64,000 nucleotides of DNA from Bacillota bacterium (lineage in GTDB: Bacteria > Bacillota > Limnochordia > Darwinibacteriales > Darwinibacteriaceae), in NCBI GenBank assembly GCA_029776155.1, contig JAKOTU010000023.1:1-64000 (forward strand), written 5' to 3'. Made by a program: the position numbers and the translations under genes. Positions 17,566-25,755 of this stretch are shown piece by piece. The stretch's first letter is position 1, and the number at the start of each line of letters is the position of its first letter. A model generated the notes under the pieces. It searched no databases. It saw only the letters and a list, made by a program, of their open reading frames with translations, and was not told where the DNA came from.

Positions 17566-17592
17566 GCGGGGCCCTTAAAGGCCCCGCTTTTT
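17566..17592 (+). terminator. Rho-independent terminator of the envelope operon
   Basis: GCGGGGCC (17566-17573) pairs perfectly with GGCCCCGC (17580-17587) around CTTAAA, followed by TTTTT. It ends the exbB-to-SLH transcript and abuts the sigma-G promoter of spoVAC. Confidence 0.92.
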
Positions 17593-17621
17593 GTATAATT
17601 CCAGCTGAACGCCGCATACTA
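17593..17621 (+). promoter_or_regulatory. Sigma-G-type promoter of the spoVA operon
   Basis: GTATA (17593-17597) matches the sigma-G -35 consensus GHATR, and CATACTA (17615-17621) matches the -10 consensus CATWHTA at every position, with a 17-base spacer. It starts one base after the upstream terminator and lies 29 bases before the spoVAC start. The spoVA operon is sigma-G dependent in Bacillus. Confidence 0.7.
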
Positions 17622-17650
17622 CTAAAGCGCGCAAGAAAGGAGTGACGCTT

Positions 17651-18091
17651 TTGCAGCCCAAGGAATATCAGCAGCTCGTTCAGGAGAACCTGCCGCCCCG
17701 TCCTATTGTGAAGAACATGCTGTGGGCGTTTTTTGTTGGCGGGATAATCTGTGCCATTGGGCAAGTTGTGCTGACCATCGCCCAAAGTTTCGAACGCACC
17801 AAGAATGAAGCCGCAGCTGTCACCTTGGCCGCCATGATCTTCTTGGGCACCATCTTAACCGCGCTGGGCGTCTACGACGAAATCGCGGAGAAGGCCGGCG
17901 CAGGCGCGGCCGTCCCCATCACCGGTTTTGCCAACACTGTTACCTCCGCCGCAATGGACTTCCGCCGGGAAGGGTTACTGTTAGGTATGGGGGCCAAGAT
18001 GTTCGTGATTGCCGGCCCGGTAATCGTATACGGCATCCTCGCCGGTTTTATCGTGGCCTTAATCAAGTCGTTGGTCTTGGGGTTGTTCTAA
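17651..18091 (+). CDS. spoVAC: Stage V sporulation protein AC
   Basis: This 146-residue membrane protein has about four hydrophobic segments. The sequences FFVGGIICAIGQ, FERTKNEAAAVTLAAMIFLG and KAGAGAAVPITGFANTV are highly conserved in SpoVAC. It is part of the SpoVA channel in the forespore inner membrane and moves dipicolinic acid during spore maturation and germination. TTG 17651 is preferred because AAAGGAG (17636-17642) ends eight bases upstream; the GTG at 17642 would overlap that site. It is first in the spoVAC-spoVAD-spoVAE set. Confidence 0.94.
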   Translation: MQPKEYQQLVQENLPPRPIVKNMLWAFFVGGIICAIGQVVLTIAQSFERTKNEAAAVTLAAMIFLGTILTALGVYDEIAEKAGAGAAVPITGFANTVTSAAMDFRREGLLLGMGAKMFVIAGPVIVYGILAGFIVALIKSLVLGLF

Positions 18092-18102
18092 GGGGGATGG
18101 TT

Positions 18103-19107
18103 GTGGGCAAGCGCACGGGTACAAGGACACTAACCTTCAGCAGAGGTCCCCGCATCACCAGCCGCTATACCCTGGTGGGCCCCCGGGAAGGGAAGGGACC
18201 CTACGCACTGGACTTCCATGAGATCCTGCCCGATGATAGCTTGGGCCAGAAAACAGCGGAAAAGACGGAACGCTTAATGCTGGAAAAAGCCATCTCCAAA
18301 GTCCTAGAGCAGCACGGCACCAGCATTCATGATGTGCACTTCCTCATTGCCGGTGATCTGCTCAATCAGATCACCACATCCAGCCTAGCAGCGAGCACCC
18401 ATGCCGTGCCCTTCATCGGCATTTATGGAGCCTGTTCCACTTTCGCGGAAGCCTTGGGTCTGGGTGCGGTGCTTTTGGAGGGGGAGTTTGCCCAGCAAGT
18501 GCTCATTGGGACAGCCAGTCACTACCAAACCGCAGAACGGCAGTTCCGCTACCCCATTGAGCTGAACGTACAGCACCTGCGGACCAACCAGGTTACCGTT
18601 ACGGGAGCCGCCGCAGCCATACTCAGTTTTGCAGAACGGGGCCCCCGCATCACCCACGCTACCTTCGGCACAGTGGTGGACATGGGGCTGAAGGATCCCC
18701 ACGACATGGGCAGTGCCATGGCTCCGGCAGCCTTCCGCACCATAAAAGAACACCTGGCCGACACAGGCCGCACCCTAGAAGACTACGACCTCATCCTCAC
18801 AGGCGACCTGGGTAAACAGGGCAGCAAAATGCTGAGACTGCTTATGGAAAGGGAGCAGATCAAGGGTCTCGAGCGGCTGCAAGACGGGGGGAGCCAGATC
18901 TTCGGGCCGCACCAGCCTGTGGGAGCAGGCGGCAGCGGTGCTGCCTGCGTAGCAGTGATGACTTTGGGCTATGTCCTCAACCGTTTGGAAGCGGCTCAGG
19001 TCAAGAGGGTGCTCATTGTGGCCACCGGAGCCCTGCTCAGTGCCCTCACGGTGCTCCAGGGCGAATCCATCCCCTGCATCGCCCATGCCATCGCTTTGGA
19101 ACAGTAG
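18103..19107 (+). CDS. spoVAD: Stage V sporulation protein AD
   Basis: The 334-residue protein has a thiolase-like fold, seen in the motifs GIYGACSTFAEALGLGA and GPHQPVGAGGSGAACVAVM. SpoVAD is a soluble subunit of the SpoVA complex that binds dipicolinic acid directly on the forespore inner membrane. An ATG at 18097 is directly next to the AGGGGG ribosome site, so the GTG at 18103 with about six bases spacing is the more likely start; the difference is two residues. It lies 11 bases after spoVAC and 11 bases before spoVAE. Confidence 0.94.
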   Translation: MGKRTGTRTLTFSRGPRITSRYTLVGPREGKGPYALDFHEILPDDSLGQKTAEKTERLMLEKAISKVLEQHGTSIHDVHFLIAGDLLNQITTSSLAASTHAVPFIGIYGACSTFAEALGLGAVLLEGEFAQQVLIGTASHYQTAERQFRYPIELNVQHLRTNQVTVTGAAAAILSFAERGPRITHATFGTVVDMGLKDPHDMGSAMAPAAFRTIKEHLADTGRTLEDYDLILTGDLGKQGSKMLRLLMEREQIKGLERLQDGGSQIFGPHQPVGAGGSGAACVAVMTLGYVLNRLEAAQVKRVLIVATGALLSALTVLQGESIPCIAHAIALEQ

Positions 19108-19118
19108 GGGGGAGATGA

Positions 19119-19469
19119 ATGCAGTACCTCATAGCCTTTCTCGTTGGGGGCGCGATCTGTGCCCTGGCCCAGTTCATCTTTGATACGGCTAAGTGTTCTT
19201 CAGCCCACGTGCTCGTGGGGCTGGTCTGTTTGGGAGCGGTGCTCAACGGACTAGGATTATATGAACCATTCCAAGAGTTTGCCGGGGCAGGCGCCTTAGT
19301 GCCGGTGCTGGGCTTTGGCAGCTCCATTACCACAGGAATGATCAGCGAAGTGAAGCGTTTAGGGTGGGAGGGGCTCTTCACTGGAGCCTTTGAGATAACT
19401 GGCCTGGGACTGGCGGCCGCGGTGGTCTTCAGCAGCCTTCTCGCCTTAATCAGCAAACCCCATCGCTAA
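19119..19469 (+). CDS. spoVAE: Stage V sporulation protein AE
   Basis: This 116-residue membrane protein with three to four hydrophobic segments shows the SpoVAE/AEb pattern: FLVGGAICALAQFIFD at the N-terminus, HVLVGLVCLGAVLNGLGLYE, and AGAGALVPVLGFGSSI. It is the third structural part of the dipicolinate channel. ATG 19119 follows GGGGGGAGA. The operon here is only AC-AD-AE, the minimal set in many Clostridia; the AA, AB and AF genes of Bacillus are absent. A terminator follows 19 bases later. Confidence 0.94.
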   Translation: MQYLIAFLVGGAICALAQFIFDTAKCSSAHVLVGLVCLGAVLNGLGLYEPFQEFAGAGALVPVLGFGSSITTGMISEVKRLGWEGLFTGAFEITGLGLAAAVVFSSLLALISKPHR

Positions 19470-19487
19470 TCGCTAACTGAAAACTTA

Positions 19488-19517
19488 AACCCCCAGCCTC
19501 GCTGGGGGTTCGTTATT
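19488..19517 (+). terminator. Terminator after spoVAE
   Basis: AACCCCCAGC (19488-19497) pairs with GCTGGGGGTT (19501-19510), a ten-base stem with a CTC loop, followed by CGTTATT. The tail is short in T, but the stem is very strong. Confidence 0.8.
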
Positions 19518-19529
19518 GCCTGGCCGAGG

Positions 19530-19598
19530 GCAGGAAAACATGGGGAGGAGTAGAACTTATCTCAGGAGAAAAGAGGAAAGCTTTTTTCGATGTAGAAG
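19530..19598 (+). promoter_or_regulatory. Two tandem sigma-H-like elements before cheW
   Basis: Element one is GCAGGAAAA (19530-19538), 11 bases, GTAGAAC (19550-19556). Element two is AGAGGAAAG (19572-19580), 11 bases, GTAGAAG (19592-19598). Both fit RnAGGAwWW-N11-RnnGAAT with one or two mismatches and are offset by 42 bases, about four helical turns. They are the only promoter-like signals between the spoVAE terminator and cheW. They could instead be paired sites of a DNA-binding protein. Confidence 0.45.
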
Positions 19599-19645
19599 CG
19601 AATTGTATCCTGTCAACATCTGCCTTCGGCAAAAGGGGGATCCTC

Positions 19646-20122
19646 ATGGAAGAGAGACAGCTAGTGGTATTTCGTCTGCACAATGAAGAATTCGGCGTGG
19701 AGATCACCGACGTGCGGGAGATCGTCAAGCCGCGCCATATTACCAGGCTGCCCCATGTGGCGGACTACATTGAAGGTGTAACTAACCTGCGGGGTGAGGT
19801 CATCCCTGTGATCTGCCTGCGCAAGCGTTTCGGCCTCGAGCCACAAGAGGAAACGCAGGATACTCGCATCATTATACTGGAAATCAACGACGGCCAGGTG
19901 GGTTTCATTGTGGATGCGGTAACAGAAACCCTGCGTCTGCCGGAAAATGCCATTGAGCCTCCGCCCAGCAGTATAGCCGGTCTGCGCGCCGATTATCTGG
20001 CTGGCGTGGGCAAGCTCGACGACCGGCTGCTCATCCTCTTAGATGTGGACAAGATCCTGAGCACCGATGAGAAGATTCAGCTGCAGAGCCTCCAGGAACA
20101 GAATGGGGAGCAGGCACAATAA
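19646..20122 (+). CDS. cheW: Chemotaxis coupling protein CheW
   Basis: The 158-residue protein is one CheW/SH3-like domain with LVVFRLHNEEFGVEITDVREI at the start, VEGVTNLRGEVIPVI-like strands and GFIVDAVTETLRL. It links chemoreceptors to the CheA kinase in cytoplasmic arrays. ATG 19646 has AAAAGGGGGA upstream. It is first in the chemotaxis operon, behind two sigma-H-like elements. A sigma-D-like promoter follows in the 87-96 base gap to fliM, so the operon may be read from two points. Confidence 0.93.
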   Translation: MEERQLVVFRLHNEEFGVEITDVREIVKPRHITRLPHVADYIEGVTNLRGEVIPVICLRKRFGLEPQEETQDTRIIILEINDGQVGFIVDAVTETLRLPENAIEPPPSSIAGLRADYLAGVGKLDDRLLILLDVDKILSTDEKIQLQSLQEQNGEQAQ

Positions 20123-20128
20123 AGCAGC

Positions 20129-20156
20129 TCAAGTAGCGGCGCGAAACTGCCGATAA
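20129..20156 (+). promoter_or_regulatory. Sigma-D (sigma-28)-type promoter candidate before fliM
   Basis: GCCGATAA (20149-20156) is a perfect flagellar sigma-28 type -10 element. The -35 TCAAG (20129-20133) is an imperfect match to TAAA with 16 instead of 15 bases between. Its place between cheW and fliM in a motility operon supports the call. Confidence 0.5.
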
Positions 20157-20218
20157 GAGACGGGAGAAGTGTGTTCTTTTTCCGACCTAGGCACCGCGCC
20201 TAACAGGAGGTGAGTCAG

Positions 20219-21223
20219 GTGGAGGACATTCTCACCCAAGAAGAGATAGATCTACTGATCAAAGCAGTTACCCAACCAGACCTGGACCTGGACCAAGAGC
20301 CAGAACCAGAGCTGCAGGCCGAGTCCCGTTACGATTTCAGCAGACCGAACAAGTTTTCCAAAGAGCACTTGCGTGCCCTGCATCGCATCCACGAACAGTT
20401 CAGCCGCACCTACGCGGGCTACATGTCCGCCAAACTGAGGCACAGGGTGGATCTGAAGGTGCACACAATCGAGCAGATTCTCTTTGGAGACTTTGTCCGT
20501 TCTCTGCCTAACCCCTCAGTGCTCAGCGTCTACCGGGTCCATCCCTTGGATGGTTATGCCATTGTCCAGTTTACGCCCGATATTGCCTTCCTGCTCCATG
20601 ATAGGCTGTGCGGCGGCGATGGTGTACCCATGCGCAGGTCGCGCAGCCTTACTGATATAGAAGTAGCTGTGCTGAAAAGGCAGGTCTTGAGCGTATTTTC
20701 CTCGCTGCTCAGCGACTCCTGGCGGGAAGTGGCAGAGCTCCGTTTTGAACTGGAGAACATGGAAAGCAATCCCCAGTTCCTGCAGGTTGCCGCGGACCGA
20801 GATGCTGTGGCCCTGATCACCATGCGTTTCGAGCTGAACGAGATCAGTGATATGATCAGCATCTGCTTGCCCCACCGCACACTGGAACCCATATTGAAGA
20901 ATTTGACCCACATCCGCATGTTTGAATCGCTGCAGCAGCCCGACCCGAGCCGCATTGAACTGCTGAAGGAACAGGTGCGGGCTGCGGTGGTACCAGTGGA
21001 AGTGGAGCTGGGGCGAACCACAGTAACAGTGGGGGATCTGTTGGACTTAGCCCCAGGTGATGTGGTTGTGCTGGATCGTAAGAAGCACGAAGCGCTGGAT
21101 GTGAAGATTGGTTCCATGACCAAGTTCAAAGGCACACCTGGCCGGTTGGGCCAGAGATTGGGTGTAGTCATCACCAATGTCCTGGAACCTGCGGAAGAAG
21201 GAGGGCCTGATGATGAGCGATGA
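20219..21223 (+). CDS. fliM: Flagellar motor switch protein FliM
   Basis: The 334-residue protein starts with the CheY-binding peptide ILTQEEIDLLIKA (residues 4-16), has the FliM middle domain including the conserved GGDG-type loop LCGGDGVPM, and ends in a FliN-like SpoA domain. It forms the C-ring that sets rotation direction. GTG 20219 is preferred since AGGAGGTGA (20205-20213) is properly spaced; an earlier GTG at 20210 overlaps that site. Its end overlaps fliY by 14 bases. Confidence 0.94.
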   Translation: MEDILTQEEIDLLIKAVTQPDLDLDQEPEPELQAESRYDFSRPNKFSKEHLRALHRIHEQFSRTYAGYMSAKLRHRVDLKVHTIEQILFGDFVRSLPNPSVLSVYRVHPLDGYAIVQFTPDIAFLLHDRLCGGDGVPMRRSRSLTDIEVAVLKRQVLSVFSSLLSDSWREVAELRFELENMESNPQFLQVAADRDAVALITMRFELNEISDMISICLPHRTLEPILKNLTHIRMFESLQQPDPSRIELLKEQVRAAVVPVEVELGRTTVTVGDLLDLAPGDVVVLDRKKHEALDVKIGSMTKFKGTPGRLGQRLGVVITNVLEPAEEGGPDDER

Positions 21224-22292
21224 TCTCATGAGTCAAGAGGAACTGGATGCCCTTCTGCAGGAGCATAGCCAGAAGAGCAGATTCCCATCTTTGAATACTG
21301 ACGATTACTTAAGCGTAATCGAACAGGATACCCTAGCCGAAATCGGCAACATTTCCATGGGCTCAGCGGCCACCGTACTGAGCACCCTGGCCAACCATAA
21401 AGTGCGCATCACGGTGCCCAAGGTCTATGTGAGCACGGCCCGCGCCGTGGCCGAATCCTATCCCATCCCCTGTGTGGTTGTCAATGTGGATTATGTACAG
21501 GGGCTGCAGGGCGCCAATGTGCTGGTGATCCGGGAGACAGATGCCCTGGTGATCGCCAGCCTCATGATGGGCGGTGATGGGACCAATGTCCCTGCAGAGC
21601 TAGATGAACTCTATCTCAGTGCTGTCACGGAAGCCATGAACATGATGATGGGGTCCGCGGCTACGTCCATGAGCGAGCTCTTTGGACGGCCCATTGAGAT
21701 TTCACCTCCCATTACAACCTGGCGCGATCTGGCTCAAGACCCGTTGACCACTGATATTCCTGCCGATGAGCCCATTGTTGTGGTCGCCTTTCGCATGGAG
21801 ATCGAAAACCTCGTAGACAGCACCATGCTGCAGATCATTGATATAGAGTTTGCCCGGGATATGGTGCGGGCTCTACTGCCGGGAGAGGAACCAAGGGCCG
21901 CCTCTTCTGAGGACGAAGCGGCGGTGGCTGCCCAGTGGACGGAACTCAAACGGCAGCCGGTGGAGACCGCAGTGCCGCAGACTCCTCCGCAAGCTCCAGC
22001 TGTCGCGCCCGCCGCCCAGTACGATTTGGGCAACGTAAATATCGATCTCATTCGCGATATCCCGGTGCAGGTACGGGCCATTTTAGGCCGGACGAAGATG
22101 TCCATTGACAATATCCTGCGTCTGGGGCCCGGCCATATCATGGAGCTAGAATCGCTCCACGGCGAGCCCATTGATCTCTACGCCAATGATACCCTGATTG
22201 CCCGCGGGGAAGTGGTGGTTGTAGGCGAGCAATTTGGTGTGCGGATCACGGAGATCGCCACACCACAGGACCGCATTACCAGCATCCGTTAA
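21210..22292 (+). CDS. fliY: Motor switch phosphatase FliY (CheC-like/FliN fusion)
   Basis: This 360-residue protein has an N-terminal CheY-P binding peptide (MSQEELDALLQE, about residues 7-18). A CheC-like phosphatase domain follows with two E-x3-N sites (EIGNISMGSA near 46 and EAMNMMMGSA near 141). A low-complexity Ala/Pro linker (about 220-260) leads to a C-terminal FliN domain (PVQVRAILGRTKMSIDNIL). FliY replaces FliN in Gram-positive motors and dephosphorylates CheY-P. It starts inside the fliM end behind GAAGGAGGG; two adjacent ATGs (21210 and 21213) are both usable. Confidence 0.93.
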   Translation: MMSDDLMSQEELDALLQEHSQKSRFPSLNTDDYLSVIEQDTLAEIGNISMGSAATVLSTLANHKVRITVPKVYVSTARAVAESYPIPCVVVNVDYVQGLQGANVLVIRETDALVIASLMMGGDGTNVPAELDELYLSAVTEAMNMMMGSAATSMSELFGRPIEISPPITTWRDLAQDPLTTDIPADEPIVVVAFRMEIENLVDSTMLQIIDIEFARDMVRALLPGEEPRAASSEDEAAVAAQWTELKRQPVETAVPQTPPQAPAVAPAAQYDLGNVNIDLIRDIPVQVRAILGRTKMSIDNILRLGPGHIMELESLHGEPIDLYANDTLIARGEVVVVGEQFGVRITEIATPQDRITSIR

Positions 22293-22320
22293 TGACCCAG
22301 TTGCTGAAGGGGGGAAGCCC

Positions 22321-24285
22321 GTGGATCTAAGTTCATTCAAAGAAGTGTTCGCTGCAGAAGCCCGTGATTACCTGCAATCCCTTAACGAGGATCTGCTCCG
22401 GTTCGAGAAAAACCCGCATGACCACGGCACGGTAGATGAGATGTTCCGTGCTGCCCACAGTCTGAAGGGCATGGCAGGTACCATGGGGTTCGACGAGTTG
22501 GCCGAGTTTACCCACGAGATGGAAAGCGTGCTGGATCTGCTGCGTACAGGTGAACTTCAGCCTACGACCCATGTAATCAACGTTCTATTCATGGCCGTGG
22601 ATACCTTGGAGCTGCTGTTGGAGCAGACGATTAACGAGGTGCCCATCAGTTCGTACGGGGAGCAGATCGCCGCTCTGCGCGCGCTGGTGGAAACACCTCA
22701 AGCGGCCGAATCCCCCGTTAGTGCTGAACAGACCTTTTCCGCGGAATTGAATGAGTTTAACCGGGAGACCATCAAACAGGGGATAACCCAAGGGTATCGA
22801 GCCTTTGCCGTGTCGGTTGTGCTCAAACCCAAGACCATCTTAAAGTCGGTGCGCGTGTACACCGTTTTCCAGGCTCTGGAGCAGGTGTCCACCATTGTGC
22901 AGAGCAACCCCTCGGCCCAAGACTTGGAGGACGAGAAGTTCGACCGTCAGTTTGCTCTGGTCTTGTTGACCAAGGAATCGGGCGAGCGCATCCGCCAGAT
23001 TGTGGAGGGCATTTCGGAAATTGAAAGCGTAAGCGTGGAAGAGGTTGTGCTGGACAGCAGCCAAGACCAGGCGGATAAGGGCGAGGAGGAAACCGCTGCC
23101 GCGCTGAGCACCCCCATCTCCGCTGCTCCCGTGCGCGTGACCCGCCAGGAGCCGTTGGTGCGGGTGGAAACGGAGCGTTTGGACAAGCTGATCAACCTCG
23201 TAGGTGAGCTAGTTATCAGCCGCACCCAAGTTATTGAGCTGGTGAAAAACGGGGAAGCGGATCGTATGGGCGCCCTGGACCAGTTGGACCGCATCACTAC
23301 CGAACTGCAGTATGCCGCCATGAGTCTGCGCATGGTACCCATTAAGCAGGTCTTTGACCGTTTTCCCCGCATGGTGCGGGATTTGGCCCACGCCAGAGGC
23401 AAAGACATTAGTCTGGAGATTTCCGGTGAAACCACTGAGCTGGACCGCTCCATTGTCAATCAGATTGGCGATCCTTTGGTGCACCTGTTGCGCAACTCCA
23501 TCGATCATGGTATCGAACCCAAGGAGGAACGCATCGCCAAAGGCAAGCCCCCAGCTGGGACCATCCGCTTGAGCGCGCGCCATGAAGGAAGTCATATCCT
23601 AATTGAGATCAGCGACGATGGCCAGGGCCTGAACGTGGAGCGCATCAGGGACAAGGCCATCGAGCGCGGGCTTTTAGCCAGCGGCACTAAGGAGCTGACC
23701 ATGGCTGAAGCCATCAATTTCCTGTTTCATCCAGGATTCAGCACCGCCGAAACCGTGACAGATCTGTCCGGACGGGGTGTGGGTCTAGACGCAGTGAAAG
23801 CTACCGTGGAGTCCCTGAGCGGAACCATTGAAATGGAGTCCGAACCAGGGAAATCAACTAGGACCACCATCAAGCTGCCCTTGACTCTAGCCATAATCAA
23901 GGCCCTTTTGGTTAAGGTTGATGGAGAAACGGTGGCAATTCCTATCCAGGCAGTGAGGGAAAACATCCAAATCGAGCCGGGGCAAATCAAGACCATTCAA
24001 CAAAACGAAGTGATCATGCTGCGCAACGAAGTACTCCCCTTGTATGATTTAGCGGACTGCCTCGGGTTTAAAGCGGTGGACCGCAGTGGGCCCCTGCCCG
24101 TAATTATCGTGGAAGTCAGGGGCGAGAAAGTGGGGTTCATCGTGGAGGACCTCATCGGACAGCAGGAAATCGTGATCAAATCATTGAGCAGTATTGTCGG
24201 TGATGTTAAGGGTGTTGCCGGGGCTACAGTGTTGGGTAACGGCCGCATAGCCCTGATCATTGACAATAGTACGCTAATCGGATAG
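22321..24285 (+). CDS. cheA: Chemotaxis histidine kinase CheA
   Basis: The 654-residue protein has all five CheA parts in order. These are an HPt domain with phospho-accepting His in AAHSLKGMAGTMGF (about residue 46); a P2 CheY/CheB docking region (about 160-250); the dimerisation helices (about 285-350, LINLVGELVISRTQ); the HATPase domain with N-box LLRNSIDHGIE, G1 ISDDGQGLN and G2 GRGVGLDAV; and a CheW-like regulatory domain to the end. It phosphorylates CheY and CheB in response to receptors. GTG 22321 follows AAGGGGGGAAG; the upstream open frame lacks a site. Confidence 0.95.
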   Translation: MDLSSFKEVFAAEARDYLQSLNEDLLRFEKNPHDHGTVDEMFRAAHSLKGMAGTMGFDELAEFTHEMESVLDLLRTGELQPTTHVINVLFMAVDTLELLLEQTINEVPISSYGEQIAALRALVETPQAAESPVSAEQTFSAELNEFNRETIKQGITQGYRAFAVSVVLKPKTILKSVRVYTVFQALEQVSTIVQSNPSAQDLEDEKFDRQFALVLLTKESGERIRQIVEGISEIESVSVEEVVLDSSQDQADKGEEETAAALSTPISAAPVRVTRQEPLVRVETERLDKLINLVGELVISRTQVIELVKNGEADRMGALDQLDRITTELQYAAMSLRMVPIKQVFDRFPRMVRDLAHARGKDISLEISGETTELDRSIVNQIGDPLVHLLRNSIDHGIEPKEERIAKGKPPAGTIRLSARHEGSHILIEISDDGQGLNVERIRDKAIERGLLASGTKELTMAEAINFLFHPGFSTAETVTDLSGRGVGLDAVKATVESLSGTIEMESEPGKSTRTTIKLPLTLAIIKALLVKVDGETVAIPIQAVRENIQIEPGQIKTIQQNEVIMLRNEVLPLYDLADCLGFKAVDRSGPLPVIIVEVRGEKVGFIVEDLIGQQEIVIKSLSSIVGDVKGVAGATVLGNGRIALIIDNSTLIG

Positions 24286-24296
24286 GAGTTGAGCAA

Positions 24297-24659
24297 ATGG
24301 CCAAGACCGTCTTAATTACCGATGACACTGCGTTTATGCGCATGACCCTGAGAAATGTAATTGAGAAAAATGGCTACACTGTTGTGGGTGAAGCCTCCGA
24401 CGGCGAAGAAGCCGTCGCCCTGTATAAAGAGCTGAAACCGGATCTGGTAACCATGGATATTACCATGCCCAAAATGGACGGTATCACCGCCATTAAGGAG
24501 ATCATGAAGATCGATCCCCAGGCGAAGATCATCGTATGTAGCGCCATGGGGCAAAAGCCCATGGTGATTGAGGCGTTAAGCGCAGGAGCCAAGGATTTCT
24601 TGGTCAAGCCATTTGACGCAGAACGCGTGGTGGAGTCTCTGCGCAAGATTGGTTCCTAG
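24297..24659 (+). CDS. cheY: Chemotaxis response regulator CheY
   Basis: This 120-residue single receiver domain has the acidic pair in ITDDTAFMR, the phospho-acceptor Asp in VTMDITMPKMDG (about residue 54), the conserved Ser/Thr in VCSAMGQ and Lys in LVKPF (about 104). Phosphorylated CheY binds FliM and FliY to change motor bias. It starts at ATG 24297, 11 bases after cheA, with AGGAGTTGAG upstream. CheY next to cheC and cheD follows the Bacillus/Thermotoga adaptation scheme rather than the enterobacterial one. Confidence 0.95.
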   Translation: MAKTVLITDDTAFMRMTLRNVIEKNGYTVVGEASDGEEAVALYKELKPDLVTMDITMPKMDGITAIKEIMKIDPQAKIIVCSAMGQKPMVIEALSAGAKDFLVKPFDAERVVESLRKIGS

Positions 24660-24672
24660 GAGGGCAGAAACA

Positions 24673-25266
24673 GTGCCTAACATGAAACTGGACTTCCTGA
24701 AGGAACTGGCCAACATTGGAACGGGGCATGCCACCACCGCCCTCTCCCAGATGCTCAATGGCCGGCTCTTTCAACTAGTGGTCCCCGATGCCCAAATGCT
24801 GCCCTTTACCGAAGCCGCCACCTATATGGGAGGGTTGGAGCAGGTTGTGGTGGGCATCTTTGTTGTGATTTCCGGCGATGCCAAGGGGTATATGGCCTGT
24901 GTGCATCCTTTGGAAAGTGCCCTGGTACTGGTTAGGCTGCTCACTGGAGAGGATAAGGAAGAGATTGACGAGCTGGGACGTTCAGCTCTCCAGGAAATGG
25001 GCAACATTATGGTCACCTCGTTCCTCAACGCCCTGGCCCAGATGACCGACTTGCTCCTGGTGCCCAGCGTGCCGGGACTGGCAGTGGATATGGCCGGTGC
25101 CGTGTGGGAGAGTATCTTGGCAGGAGCCGAAGTGACCCACGAAGTTACCGTGATTCGCACCCGCTTCTCCACGGAAGGAGAGTCCATTGAAGGGCATATC
25201 ATCTTTCTCCCTGACGAAGAAGCTTTTGCCAAAATTGCTCTACAGCTCGGTTTGGAGGAACTGTGA
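24673..25266 (+). CDS. cheC: CheY-P phosphatase CheC
   Basis: The 197-residue protein has the two CheC active-site motifs: ELANIGTGHATTALSQML (about 10-27) and ALQEMGNIMVTSFLNAL (about 109-125), each with the E-x3-N signature. CheC dephosphorylates CheY-P and is stimulated by CheD. GTG 24673 is chosen because AGGAGGGC ends eight bases upstream; ATG 24682 is further off. Its stop overlaps the cheD ATG by one base, matching their role as a physical complex. Confidence 0.93.
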   Translation: MPNMKLDFLKELANIGTGHATTALSQMLNGRLFQLVVPDAQMLPFTEAATYMGGLEQVVVGIFVVISGDAKGYMACVHPLESALVLVRLLTGEDKEEIDELGRSALQEMGNIMVTSFLNALAQMTDLLLVPSVPGLAVDMAGAVWESILAGAEVTHEVTVIRTRFSTEGESIEGHIIFLPDEEAFAKIALQLGLEEL

Positions 25267-25745
25267 TGGCAGAGGTTTTCGTGAATATGGGCCAGATCAG
25301 CTCCGCCAAGCAAAGCGGTATTCTCACCACCGTCGGGCTAGGTTCGTGTATCGGTGTAACACTCCATGATGATAAGGCAAAAGTGGGAGTGATGGGCCAC
25401 ATCTTCCTGCCCCGCAGCCGCCCCAACGATCCCGATGCACCGCCGGGCAAGTACGCGGATACGGGCATCCCTGCCATGATCGATGAAGCTCTGCGCTTGG
25501 GTGCTAGCAAGAGCAGGCTCCAAGCCAAACTGGCTGGAGGAGCCAATTTGTTTCCCAACTTGAATCTCCACAGTGCCAGCATTGGACAGCAGAACATCGA
25601 AGCAGTCACAGCGCTTCTAAAACAGCACGGAGTTCCCATTGTGGGCCAAGATGTGGCAGGTAATCATGGGCGCAAAATGCGTTTTTTTGTTGAAACTGGG
25701 GTTGTGACGGTCACCGCGATCGGCAAGGACCCCGTGCAGATTTGA
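25266..25745 (+). CDS. cheD: Chemoreceptor glutamine deamidase CheD
   Basis: The 159-residue protein has the papain-like catalytic Cys in TVGLGSCIGV (about residue 28), the catalytic His in VGVMGHIFLPRSR (about 45) and the downstream AKLAGGANLF motif. CheD deamidates receptor glutamines and binds CheC as part of the adaptation loop. It is translationally coupled to cheC through a TGATG overlap. The length equals the family norm. Confidence 0.94.
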   Translation: MAEVFVNMGQISSAKQSGILTTVGLGSCIGVTLHDDKAKVGVMGHIFLPRSRPNDPDAPPGKYADTGIPAMIDEALRLGASKSRLQAKLAGGANLFPNLNLHSASIGQQNIEAVTALLKQHGVPIVGQDVAGNHGRKMRFFVETGVVTVTAIGKDPVQI

Positions 25746-25755
25746 GGTGAGACTC

